Positions 7,573 to 14,011 of a DNA stretch of 14,011 nucleotides are shown here, piece after piece. Source of the stretch: Treponema sp. (GTDB lineage Bacteria > Spirochaetota > Spirochaetia > Treponematales > Breznakiellaceae); the NCBI GenBank assembly GCA_031275035.1, contig JAISPH010000136.1:1-14011 (forward strand), in the 5' to 3' direction. The notes beneath the pieces are model-generated. The model made no database searches, was not told the origin of the DNA, and worked only from the letters and a program-made list of their open reading frames with translations. Made by a program: the position numbers and the translations under genes. The stretch's first letter is position 1. Every line of letters starts with the position of its first letter.

Positions 7573-9060
7573 CTATAATGGTTCCGGGCTGTAGGCGGTG
7601 AGCAGTTCGTCCAGCAGGGCAAGGGGGCCCGCGGCCTCCGCCGCCGGAACGGCGGTGATTCCGGCGTCTTCACCGGGTCCGGCGGCGGTTTCCGGCCCCT
7701 TTCCGGCTCCCAAAGTAATGGTTCCGCCGCTGATACGGCCGGGAAAGGCAAGGGATCTGCCCGGCGCTTCAGTACCGTCCAGCGTCAGATCCGCCGTAAA
7801 GACGCCCGGTTCATACTGAAAATTAACGGAGGCGGTGATAAACCCCCGGTCCGCCGGGGAATCCGCAACGGGAACCTCCAGGCCGATGGTCTCGCCGGTT
7901 TGGCTGTCCGTACCAAGACTCAGGACCAGTCCGCCGCCGCTTATGGACAGGTCCAGATCCACGGTCCGGGCGGACCGGTCCACCGTGAAGGAGGTCCTTA
8001 TAAGGGGGCCTTCCCCCAGGGGAACAAAACGGCATGTAATCCGGCCGTATCCCCGGTCCGCCTCTCCGGTAAAGGCGGGCAGGGAATAGGCGTCCCCTGC
8101 GCCGAGGACCATGCCGTAGACATTTCCCCAGGAACGCCATTGGGGTTCCCCGCTGTTCTGCGGAATCAGGGCCTGTCCGGTTTTTAGATCCAGCAGATCC
8201 CCCCGGAACCGGTACCAGTGGGTAAGGGTTTCCCCCTCTTTAACAAAAGAAGGGGTCCTTTCGGATTTTGAGGATACGGGGAGGGAAAGTTCCTTGAATT
8301 TGCCCGCGCTCAGGTAGGTCTCCCCGGGGTTAAAGGGCAGCAGCTCCGCCCGGATGGTCCTGAATCCGGTCTGTTCCGGCGTCTGCCACATAAACCGGTG
8401 TATTCCGCCGTATACCGGCCCTTCGCCGATGATGGTCCTGCCGTTGTACCAGACTATATAGGGTTCCAGCCCGGCGGCGGGATCTTCGTCCTGAACGGAA
8501 ACCCCGGCTTCAAGCATAACCGTAGTTCCCGGCGGAACAAGCATGGTTTCCCCGTCGGGCAGGGCGATTCTGACATCTTCAAGCTCAAGATCCGCGGTTC
8601 CCAGATAGTAGAGCGGCCTTTCAATCCTGGATGAAACATTATCCCGTCTCATAACCTGAAAAACCAGGGTATACCTCCCCAGTTCAAGATCCGGCGGGAT
8701 GGAGAAAGCGGGGAAGGGCTTGTCCAGCCGGGAAACCTGGATGGCACGTTCCTTTCCTTCCCCCTTTCCCCCGGAAATGGAGTAGTATACCCTGCCGGAC
8801 TCTGCGCCGCCGGATCCCTCAAAAAAGACCGCCAGGCCCGCCAGGTCCGGGTCCTTGACAATGGGATTGATAAAATACGGGGTAATAAGATCATCCCGGC
8901 TGATAACGGGGCGGCTGCTTATATCGGCCTTATTCACCAGGGCGCTTACCTCATACTCTCCGGGGAAGATGGAGCCCAGATGCAGATCTCCGCAGGACCC
9001 CAGGAACATAAGCATAATAAGGAGGATAAGCCCCGCCGGTTTTAACTTTGCCAGGATCAT
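7573..9060 (-). CDS. Large lipoprotein with C-terminal LamG/concanavalin-like domain
   Basis: From the ATG at 9060 the protein is 495 residues. Residues 1-23 (LILLIMLMFLGSC) form a lipoprotein signal peptide with C23 as the likely lipidated residue. The frame is open 28 codons further upstream, but that stretch lacks signal character and overlaps the divergent alr gene. Residues ~85-260 look like two Ig-like beta-sandwich segments (YYSISGG ... RYTLVFQVM; YIVWYNGRTIIGEG). From 280 on, HWYRFRGDLLD and alternating beta strands to ~455 resemble LamG/concanavalin A-like lectin domains (usual opening: H-x-x-x-x-G-x-L-x-D). The last 40 residues are Ala/Gly/Pro-rich. The probable location is envelope, perhaps binding carbohydrate or another surface ligand (inference). 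No strong ribosome-binding site is visible. It is about 100 bp upstream of the small lipoprotein, which has its own promoter. Confidence 0.82.
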   Translation of the reverse strand: MILAKLKPAGLILLIMLMFLGSCGDLHLGSIFPGEYEVSALVNKADISSRPVISRDDLITPYFINPIVKDPDLAGLAVFFEGSGGAESGRVYYSISGGKGEGKERAIQVSRLDKPFPAFSIPPDLELGRYTLVFQVMRRDNVSSRIERPLYYLGTADLELEDVRIALPDGETMLVPPGTTVMLEAGVSVQDEDPAAGLEPYIVWYNGRTIIGEGPVYGGIHRFMWQTPEQTGFRTIRAELLPFNPGETYLSAGKFKELSLPVSSKSERTPSFVKEGETLTHWYRFRGDLLDLKTGQALIPQNSGEPQWRSWGNVYGMVLGAGDAYSLPAFTGEADRGYGRITCRFVPLGEGPLIRTSFTVDRSARTVDLDLSISGGGLVLSLGTDSQTGETIGLEVPVADSPADRGFITASVNFQYEPGVFTADLTLDGTEAPGRSLAFPGRISGGTITLGAGKGPETAAGPGEDAGITAVPAAEAAGPLALLDELLTAYSPEPL

Positions 9061-9062
9061 TG

Positions 9063-9091
9063 TTATCAATATATCCCATATAGCGGATAAT
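9063..9091 (+). promoter_or_regulatory. Candidate sigma70 promoter for alr
   Basis: TTATCA (9063-9068) and GATAAT (9086-9091) are 17 bp apart, which predicts a start near 9098 and a ~20-nt leader before the alr ATG at 9118. The region is the 57-bp gap between divergent genes. The leader has no Shine-Dalgarno-like sequence. Confidence 0.45.
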
Positions 9092-9117
9092 TCTATTTTT
9101 TTGTTACAATAATTTTT

Positions 9118-10215
9118 ATGAGAGCGACGCAGGCGCTTATCCATTTAGACCGGTTTCGCCGGAATATAGGGGCAGTCCGGGACAGGGTTGGTTCCAGATT
9201 GATCTGCGTCCCCGTTAAAGCCGGCGCTTATGGCCACGGAGCGCTTCCCATGGCCCGGGCGGCGCTGGAGGCGGGGGCCGGGTATCTGGCGGCGGCTACT
9301 GTTGGAGAGGGGACGGAACTTCGGGAAGGGGGCATTACCGGGCCTATTCTGCTTCTGTCGGTTCCCCTGATTGAAGAGCTGCCCCAGGTGGTTTCCGGCA
9401 GGCTTATACCCCTGGCGGCGGACAGGGAATTTATCGCCGCCGCCGCCGCCGCCGCGGAACGGGAAGGGATACGGCTGCCGGTACACCTTAAAGTTGATAC
9501 CGGGATGGGCCGTATAGGCTGCCGGCCCGAAGAGGCGGCTGGGCTGGGCCGGTATATACAGAGCCTTAAAAGCCTGGAATATGCGGGAACCGCTACCCAT
9601 CTGGCGGTGTCCGATTCCGCCGCCGGAGAAGATCTCCGCTATACCCGTGAGCAGCTTGCCCGGTTCAGGGAGACGGTGGAATCCCTGAAACAGGCCGGGG
9701 TAGACCCCGGCGTCGTCCACGCCGCCAATACCGGCGGCGTGGTCTTTCACGAAGAGAGCTGGTTCGACATGGTGCGTCCCGGCATCCTCCTCTACGGCTA
9801 TGCCCCGGCGGGGTCCGCCCTGCAGACAGAGCCGGTGATGGAGCTGGTAAGCCGGATCACCTTTATCAAAAAGGTAAAAAAAGGAGAATCAGTTTCTTAT
9901 GGGCGGACATGGACCGCTCCCGGGGACAGGATAATCGCCACCATCCCCCTGGGATACGGAGACGGGTTTCCCCGGGCTCTGAGCGGAAACTACGAGGTGT
10001 ACATCCGGGGCAGGCCCTATCCTCTGGCGGGAAGGATCTGTATGGATCAATGCATGATAGACCTGGGGACCACTACGGACATAGGCCGCTGGGAGGAGGT
10101 AACGGTTTTTGGCGGCGCCGCCCCCGGCGCCGGCGCTGTGGCCGGACGGCTTGGTACTATTCCCTACGAAATCACCTGCAATATCAACAGGCGGGTACCC
10201 CGGGTATATTTGTAA
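9118..10215 (+). CDS. alr: Alanine racemase
   Basis: PLP-dependent interconversion of L- and D-alanine for peptidoglycan, in the cytoplasm; 365 residues, normal for the family. Landmarks: the PLP lysine K34 in [31 protein letters not shown]261 in [12 protein letters not shown], the second catalytic base; and [13 protein letters not shown]. The signature lysine motif is usually K-A-N-A-Y-G-H-G, so Asn is Gly here. Residues ~106-112 are seven alanines encoded by a run of GCC codons (9435-9455). The ATG at 9118 fits the family start but has no recognisable ribosome-binding site. A chemoreceptor gene follows after 19 bp and may be co-transcribed. The gene is divergent from the large lipoprotein. 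Confidence 0.96.
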   Translation: MRATQALIHLDRFRRNIGAVRDRVGSRLICVPVKAGAYGHGALPMARAALEAGAGYLAAATVGEGTELREGGITGPILLLSVPLIEELPQVVSGRLIPLAADREFIAAAAAAAEREGIRLPVHLKVDTGMGRIGCRPEEAAGLGRYIQSLKSLEYAGTATHLAVSDSAAGEDLRYTREQLARFRETVESLKQAGVDPGVVHAANTGGVVFHEESWFDMVRPGILLYGYAPAGSALQTEPVMELVSRITFIKKVKKGESVSYGRTWTAPGDRIIATIPLGYGDGFPRALSGNYEVYIRGRPYPLAGRICMDQCMIDLGTTTDIGRWEEVTVFGGAAPGAGAVAGRLGTIPYEITCNINRRVPRVYL

Positions 10216-10234
10216 GAAACCAAGGAGCTGTTTG

Positions 10235-12424
10235 ATGAAGATTGGGAAAAGACTTATTCTCATGATTATTATGCTTACCTTGACAGGTTCAAGTATTTTG
10301 GTGGGAACTATTCTGCGTATTTCCCAGCGTCAGATCGCCGGCCTTGTAACCAGCGAGGTAGAAAAAATTGCGGCGAATAACGGCAAAGAAATCCAGGTAT
10401 GGCTGGAACTGTATATGGATGCGGTAAGAACCATCGCTCAGATCATGGAGCAGTACGAGCAGATCCCCGCATCCCAGCGCCGGACTTTCTTTGACTTGAT
10501 GCTCAAGGCCATGGTGGATACGAACCCCGAGATTGCCGCCTCCTCAAGCTGCTGGGAGCCTGACGCCCTGGATGGAATGGACGCCCTGTATGCGGACGCC
10601 CCCGGAACGGATCGCAGCGGCCGGTATATCCCCTACTGGTACCGGTCTGAAGGGGGCGCAGTTCTGGAGCCCCTTACGGATTATGAAACCCCCGGACCCG
10701 GCGACTACTATCTTGTCCCCCTGCAGACCGGGGACGAAACCCTGTGCGAACCTTACTGGTACCGTATCGGCGGCGAAGATCAGCTGATAACCACCGTTAC
10801 CGTCCCGGTTAAAAAGGACGGGAAGGTTCTCGGCACCGTCAATATCGATCTTGCCATTTCCAAACTCCAGGAACAGACGCGAAAGATCAAACCCTACGAG
10901 GGCAGCGTGGCCATGGTGTTCAGTAATGCGGGGCAGGTAAGCGCCCATTTTGACGCTTCCCGGCTTGGAAAATTCATGGGGGATACCGAAACGGATCTGG
11001 CCGGTCCCTATTTGGAAGATTTGATTCAGGCGGTACAGAGGGGGGAGTCCTTTTCCTTTTCAAATTACATTCCCCTGATCAACGAGGAGATGCTCATCGT
11101 CTGCGTTCCCTTTACGGTCGGAAAAACCACCACCCCCTGGTCTCTGGCGGTGGGGATTCCCACAAAGGTTATCACCGGTCCGCTGTACCGTATGCTGGGA
11201 ATCAGCGCCGTCATCGGCGTCATTACCGTCGCTCTTACCGCCCTGGCGGCATTTTTTATCAGCCGGTCAATCAGCAGTCCCCTGAAGAATACGATAACCA
11301 TGTTCAGGAATATCGGCGAAGGGGATCTGACCAAACGGCTGGATCTTAAGAACAAGGATGAGATTGGGGAGATGACCCGTTCTTTTAGCGCAGCCATGGA
11401 TAAGATACGGAACCTGGTTACGGTTATCAGAAACAAGGCTCTTGCCCTGTCCGATACGGGGGACGAGCTTTCCTCCAGCATGGTGGAGACCGCGGCGTCG
11501 ATCAACGAAATTACGGCAAACATCCAAAGCATGAAAAGCCAGGCGGCAAATCAAAGTTCCGGCATCGAGGGCGCCGCCGCCGCCATGGAGAAAATAACGG
11601 TTATCATCAACGAGCTCAGCGGCCATATTGACCGTCAGTCCGAAAGCGTGGCCCAGTCCTCTTCGGCAATCGAAGAAATGCTGGCAAATATTCAGTCCGT
11701 AACCCAGACCCTGATCAAGAACGCCGAAAACGTCAGGGATCTGTCCGGCGCTTCGGAAATGGGCCGGGCGGGCCTTCAGGAAGTTTCCTCGGACATTCAG
11801 GCGGTTTCCCGGGAGTCGGAGGGGCTGTTGGAAATCAATGGAGTAATGAAGAATATCGCCAGTCAGACCAATCTTCTTGCCATGAACGCCGCCATAGAGG
11901 CGGCCCATGCCGGCGAAGCGGGCAGGGGCTTTGCGGTGGTAGCCGACGAAATCAGAAAACTTGCGGAATCTTCCGGGGAACAGTCCAGGATCATTGCCGA
12001 CACCCTCAAGACAATCAAAACCTCCATCGATAAGATTATCCAGTCGGCAAATGTGGTATTGAACCGCTTTGAGGCCATTGACCAGGGCGTTAAGATCGTC
12101 TCGGAGCAGGAAGAGCATATCCGAAACGCCATGGAAGAGCAGGGGACGGGAAGCCAGCAGATCCTGGAAGCGGTAAGCCGTCTGAACGAAATTACCGGCA
12201 TGGTAAAGGCCGGGGCGCAGGGGATGCTTTCGGGCAGCAAAGAGGTGATAGAGAAAAGTCAAACCATGGAGGGGATAAGCCGGGAGATCGCCCAGGGGAT
12301 GCAGGAAATGGCCGCAGGGGCGGATCAGATTAATACCGTCGTAATCCGGGTGAATGAGATAAGCGGGGAAAACAAGAACGACATCGAGGCCCTGATGGAA
12401 GAGGTGGGCAAATTCAAGGTCTAG
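10235..12424 (+). CDS. Methyl-accepting chemotaxis protein, dCache-HAMP-MCPsignal
   Basis: A 729-residue transmembrane chemoreceptor. It starts MKIGKRLIL, with AAGGAG 7 nt upstream. TM1 is ~7-28. The periplasmic part, residues ~30-315, is a double Cache (dCache_1-like) domain. It includes GRYIPYWYR (129-137), [14 protein letters not shown] and GTVNIDL, the typical membrane-distal pocket region. TM2 is ~320-342 and HAMP is ~343-396 ([20 protein letters not shown]). A long coiled coil follows. The signalling tip [20 protein letters not shown] begins at residue 541 and continues [16 protein letters not shown], the CheA/CheW-binding hairpin. The C-terminus (EVGKFKV) has no CheR-binding pentapeptide. 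The ligand cannot be read from sequence; many dCache_1 sensors bind amino acids or other small organics. It lies just downstream of alr, which may be chance. Confidence 0.95.
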   Translation: MKIGKRLILMIIMLTLTGSSILVGTILRISQRQIAGLVTSEVEKIAANNGKEIQVWLELYMDAVRTIAQIMEQYEQIPASQRRTFFDLMLKAMVDTNPEIAASSSCWEPDALDGMDALYADAPGTDRSGRYIPYWYRSEGGAVLEPLTDYETPGPGDYYLVPLQTGDETLCEPYWYRIGGEDQLITTVTVPVKKDGKVLGTVNIDLAISKLQEQTRKIKPYEGSVAMVFSNAGQVSAHFDASRLGKFMGDTETDLAGPYLEDLIQAVQRGESFSFSNYIPLINEEMLIVCVPFTVGKTTTPWSLAVGIPTKVITGPLYRMLGISAVIGVITVALTALAAFFISRSISSPLKNTITMFRNIGEGDLTKRLDLKNKDEIGEMTRSFSAAMDKIRNLVTVIRNKALALSDTGDELSSSMVETAASINEITANIQSMKSQAANQSSGIEGAAAAMEKITVIINELSGHIDRQSESVAQSSSAIEEMLANIQSVTQTLIKNAENVRDLSGASEMGRAGLQEVSSDIQAVSRESEGLLEINGVMKNIASQTNLLAMNAAIEAAHAGEAGRGFAVVADEIRKLAESSGEQSRIIADTLKTIKTSIDKIIQSANVVLNRFEAIDQGVKIVSEQEEHIRNAMEEQGTGSQQILEAVSRLNEITGMVKAGAQGMLSGSKEVIEKSQTMEGISREIAQGMQEMAAGADQINTVVIRVNEISGENKNDIEALMEEVGKFKV

Positions 12425-12444
12425 GAACACACCAGGATTATTCG

Positions 12445-12458
12445 GAAACTGAAGTTTC
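12445..12458. repeat. Solo copy of the repeat's end hairpin
   Basis: GAAACTGAAGTTTC, 21 bp past the chemoreceptor stop, is identical to the core of the end hairpin in both full copies (659-672 as its reverse complement, and 12680-12693). It may be a separate decayed copy or a terminal fragment. Confidence 0.6.
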
Positions 12459-12531
12459 AAATGACCCCCCGCCCTGAAGCTCCCCCGCGCAAAGGGGGTT
12501 CCCGGGTATTAAACCCCGCTGCGAATAAATT

Positions 12532-12705
12532 CCGTTTAAAAACAACGGACTTGTTCGATAACCCGGTTGGTTATCGCGGACTTTCGTCCGACACAAGTCT
12601 CCCAAAAAACGTGGATTTCATTAAGAAATTCACGTTTTTTGTTGTTTTTAAGCGGTTGTTGGCGAACCTTGGTTCGGCAGAAACTGAAGTTTCTGAACAA
12701 CTCTA
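12532..12705 (-). repeat. Structured dispersed repeat, copy B (most complete)
   Basis: Plus-strand pairings: outer stem P1 CCGTTTAAAAACAAC (12532-12546) with GTTGTTTTTAAGCGG (12641-12655), 15 bp with one T-G. Directly inside, P2 GGACTTGT (12547-12554) pairs with ACAAGTCT (12593-12600) and encloses CGATAACC (12556-12563) with GGTTATCG (12569-12576), and CGGAC (12577-12581) with GTCCG (12586-12590). P5 is AAAAAACGTGGATTTC (12604-12619) with its partner at 12625-12640, 16 bp with one G-T, abutting the outer stem. Outside it lie CGAACC-tt-GGTTCG (12663-12676) and CAGAAACT-ga-AGTTTCTG (12678-12695). In the orientation matching copy A the CGGAC hairpin has a GAAA (GNRA) loop. No open reading frame of merit lies inside. 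Confidence 0.88.
12604..12645 (+). terminator. Terminator-like hairpin within repeat copy B
   Basis: A 16-bp stem with loop ATTAA ends in TTTTTT, followed by GTTGTTTTT. It could end transcription from the chemoreceptor gene 180 bp upstream. The stem also starts with AAAAAA, so it would work in both directions. Confidence 0.5.
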
Positions 12706-12740
12706 ACGGCTCTTTGCCGCGCCGTATCGGAGTAAAGATG

Positions 12741-12769
12741 TTGACTCGTATTCCGATTATTACTATGAT
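12741..12769 (+). promoter_or_regulatory. Sigma70-type promoter upstream of clpP
   Basis: TTGACT (12741-12746) and TATGAT (12764-12769) are separated by exactly 17 bp, each one mismatch from consensus. The transcript would start near 12776, giving a leader of ~50 nt before the clpP ATG at 12828. This is the best promoter in the window and drives clpP plus the overlapping SUMF1-like gene. Confidence 0.7.
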
Positions 12770-12827
12770 GGGAGGATCGTGAACGGCAAATCTATAGAGC
12801 TGATGTTTGAACGACGGGAGAGGGTTA

Positions 12828-13436
12828 ATGGGTTGTAATATATGGATGGATGATGAGGAAGAGGCCGGGGAAGAGGAGGCAAGACAGAACGGGCCGGATC
12901 TTCTGATCGGCAAGATGCTTAAAACCCGGACCATCCTGCTTTCGGGAGAGATAAAAAAAGATCTGGCCGAACGGACCATCAGGCTGTTGCTGCTTTTAGA
13001 AGACATGGGAGATGATCCCATACGGATCTTTATCGATTCCCCCGGAGGGGATGTCGATGCGGGGTACGCCATTTTTGACATGATCCGTTTTGTTAAACCC
13101 CCGGTATGGACCATAGGCATGGGACTGGTGGCCAGCGCCGCCGCCCTGGTGCAGCTGGCCAGCCCCAGGGAGAGGCGGGCGGGGTTTCCCAACAGCCACT
13201 ATCTTATTCATCAGCCCCTTTCGGGAATCCGGGGGGTTGCTACGGACATTGAGATCCACGCCCGGGAACTGGATAAGTTAAAAGAAAAGATCAACCGCCT
13301 TATTGCGGGGGAGACTGGTACGGCCTTTGAACAGGTGGAGAAGGACACCGACCGGGACTACTGGATGACCGCCGAAGAGGCGGTCCGGTACGGCCTTATT
13401 TCCAAAGTTATTCAGCACAGGGAAGAGTTAGCATGA
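12828..13436 (+). CDS. clpP: ClpP-family serine peptidase
   Basis: Proteolytic subunit that would assemble into a tetradecamer working with a Clp ATPase in the cytoplasm. From the ATG at 12828 (GGAG 7 nt upstream) the protein is 202 residues, as usual for ClpP. The first ~20 residues are strongly acidic (MDDEEEAGEEEA) instead of the usual short N-terminal loop. Core landmarks: ILLSGEI; FIDSPGGDVDAGYAIFDMI; nucleophile S103 in GLVASAAALVQLA; H128 in YLIHQPLSG; D177 in DTDRDYWMTAEEAVRYGLI. The triad is therefore intact, but the usual A-S-M-G around the nucleophile is A-S-A-A. Spirochaetes often carry two ClpPs; this may be the divergent one. A TTG at 12807 or ATG at 12846 are alternative starts. 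Its stop overlaps the next gene by ATGA, indicating translational coupling. Confidence 0.9.
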   Translation: MGCNIWMDDEEEAGEEEARQNGPDLLIGKMLKTRTILLSGEIKKDLAERTIRLLLLLEDMGDDPIRIFIDSPGGDVDAGYAIFDMIRFVKPPVWTIGMGLVASAAALVQLASPRERRAGFPNSHYLIHQPLSGIRGVATDIEIHARELDKLKEKINRLIAGETGTAFEQVEKDTDRDYWMTAEEAVRYGLISKVIQHREELA

Positions 13437-14011
13437 GCGGATTTTTTCATTCTTTGGCAGGCCGCTTTGTCCTGCCGCCTTTGCTTGTTTTGTGTTTTGT
13501 TCCGGCCCTTTCCGCCCAGCCTCTTTCGCCCTACATGGTGCGGGTACCGGGGGGCGTCTTCTGGATGGGAAGCCGGGAGGGGGCCTATGCGGCCAACGAA
13601 AGGGCCCACGAAGTTACGGTAAAGCAGTTTTATATTTCGGAGACCGAAATTACCCAGGAGGTATGGACCTCGGTGATGGGAAGCAATCCTTCCCAGTTTC
13701 CCGGACCGGACCGGCCGGTGGATAATGTAAGCTGGTTCGATGCGGTCCAGTTCTGTAATGCCCTGAGCGAATGGGAACGGCTGATTCCGGCCTATGCCAT
13801 TGCCGGGGACCGGGTTTCCTGGAACCCCGGGGCCGACGGTTACCGCCTGCCCACGGAGGCGGAATGGGAATACGCCGCCCGGGGGGGCGGGGGCTCCGCC
13901 GCTTCGGAACCGTTGACCCGGGTCTACTACGCCGGCGGGGAAAACGCCGATGAAGTAGGCTGGTACGACAAGAACAGCGGCAGGGCTTCAAAGCCCGTAA
14001 AGGGCAAGGCC
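13433..14011 (+). CDS. Exported formylglycine-generating-enzyme/SUMF1-like protein (3' part outside window)
   Basis: The frame opens at an ATG overlapping the clpP stop (ATGA) and stays open for 193 codons to the window edge. Residues ~12-28 (FVLPPLLVLCFVPALSA) are a Sec signal peptide with likely cleavage after ALSA, so the product is exported or periplasmic. The rest is a standard FGE-sulfatase / SUMF1 fold start: MVRVPGGVFWMGS, HEVTVKQFYISETEITQEVW, GSNPSQF, PVDNVSWFDAVQFCNALS and YRLPTEAEWEYAARGG. The C-terminal half, with the cysteines that decide whether it could make formylglycine, lies outside. Most bacterial members of this superfamily are not sulfatase activators, so this is a fold call only. 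Coupling to clpP makes it probably part of the same transcript. Confidence 0.88.
   Translation, partial: MSGFFHSLAGRFVLPPLLVLCFVPALSAQPLSPYMVRVPGGVFWMGSREGAYAANERAHEVTVKQFYISETEITQEVWTSVMGSNPSQFPGPDRPVDNVSWFDAVQFCNALSEWERLIPAYAIAGDRVSWNPGADGYRLPTEAEWEYAARGGGGSAASEPLTRVYYAGGENADEVGWYDKNSGRASKPVKGKA

Larger units (their letters stand above)
12425..12827. other. Intergenic region with repeat copy B and clpP promoter
   Basis: This 403-bp gap holds, in order: a lone palindrome (12445-12458) sharing the core of the repeat's end hairpin; a GC-rich stretch (~12462-12510) with hairpin CCCCC-gcgcaaa-GGGGG (12482-12498); structured repeat copy B (12532-12705); and a sigma70 promoter before clpP. No credible gene is seen. 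The T-rich hairpin at 12604-12640 could terminate the chemoreceptor transcript. The GC-rich part looks like a palindromic mobile-element remnant, but that is only an impression. Confidence 0.6.

Noticed and set aside
9061..9144. Upstream start for the large lipoprotein at 9144
   Set aside because: It would overlap the alr coding start and place a charged 28-residue stretch before the signal peptide.
9435..9455. GCC trinucleotide run in alr as a phase-variable repeat
   Set aside because: A three-base unit cannot cause frameshift; it gives a harmless alanine run in an alanine-rich helix.
11267..12460. Long minus-strand frame opposite the chemoreceptor
   Set aside because: Antisense shadow; the HAMP and signalling-hairpin motifs are on the plus strand.
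12461..12706. 81-codon plus-strand frame across repeat copy B
   Set aside because: It is explained by the palindromic repeat; no coding character or ribosome-binding site.
12779..12838. 19-codon GTG leader frame overlapping the clpP start
   Set aside because: Its GGGAGG lies only 3 nt from the GTG and would fall before the transcript start predicted from the 12741-12769 promoter.

Overview
The window looks like spirochaete chromosome, most plausibly a Treponema-like species. The pointers are two lipoproteins with spirochaete-type lipoboxes, a large Cache-type chemoreceptor without a CheR-docking pentapeptide, a ClpP paralogue and a secreted sulfatase-modifying-factor-like protein. Most of the window is GC-rich. 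The first ~2.2 kb (PAS regulator and flavin reductase) is visibly AT-richer. The genus is an inference from gene content only.

Layout. (1) 1-611, minus: start of a PAS regulator, probably PAS-LuxR, running off the left edge. (2) 612-983: 372-bp divergent intergenic region with copy A of a palindrome-rich repeat. (3) 984-2234, plus: stand-alone old-yellow-enzyme-family oxidoreductase with an Fe-S cysteine set, followed by an intrinsic terminator. (4) 6708-2292, minus: tight operon of a PAP2 membrane phosphatase, mnmE and mnmG, joined by GTGA and TAATG overlaps. (5) 7472-6819, minus: small lipoprotein with its own promoter, strong ribosome-binding site and bidirectional terminator. (6) 9060-7573, minus: large LamG-like lipoprotein. 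(7) 9118-12424, plus: alr followed after 19 bp by a dCache-HAMP chemoreceptor. (8) 12425-12827: 403-bp intergenic region with a lone repeat hairpin, a GC hairpin, copy B of the repeat in inverse orientation, and a good sigma70 promoter. (9) 12828-13436, plus: ClpP-family peptidase, overlapping by ATGA the start of an exported FGE/SUMF1-like protein that runs off the right edge.

Functionally this is mostly housekeeping: tRNA wobble-uridine modification (MnmE and MnmG act as one complex), D-alanine supply for peptidoglycan, chemotaxis, proteolysis and envelope lipoproteins. The item most worth a second look is the dispersed repeat. Copy B (12532-12705) folds into a nested multi-helix structure with almost no unpaired spacer between its main helices. 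Copy A (647-789) keeps several of the same stems although the bases differ, including compensatory changes in one stem. That points to selection on structure (structured RNA, REP-like or MITE-like element) rather than on bare sequence. No tRNA, rRNA, CRISPR array or intact mobile-element gene is visible.
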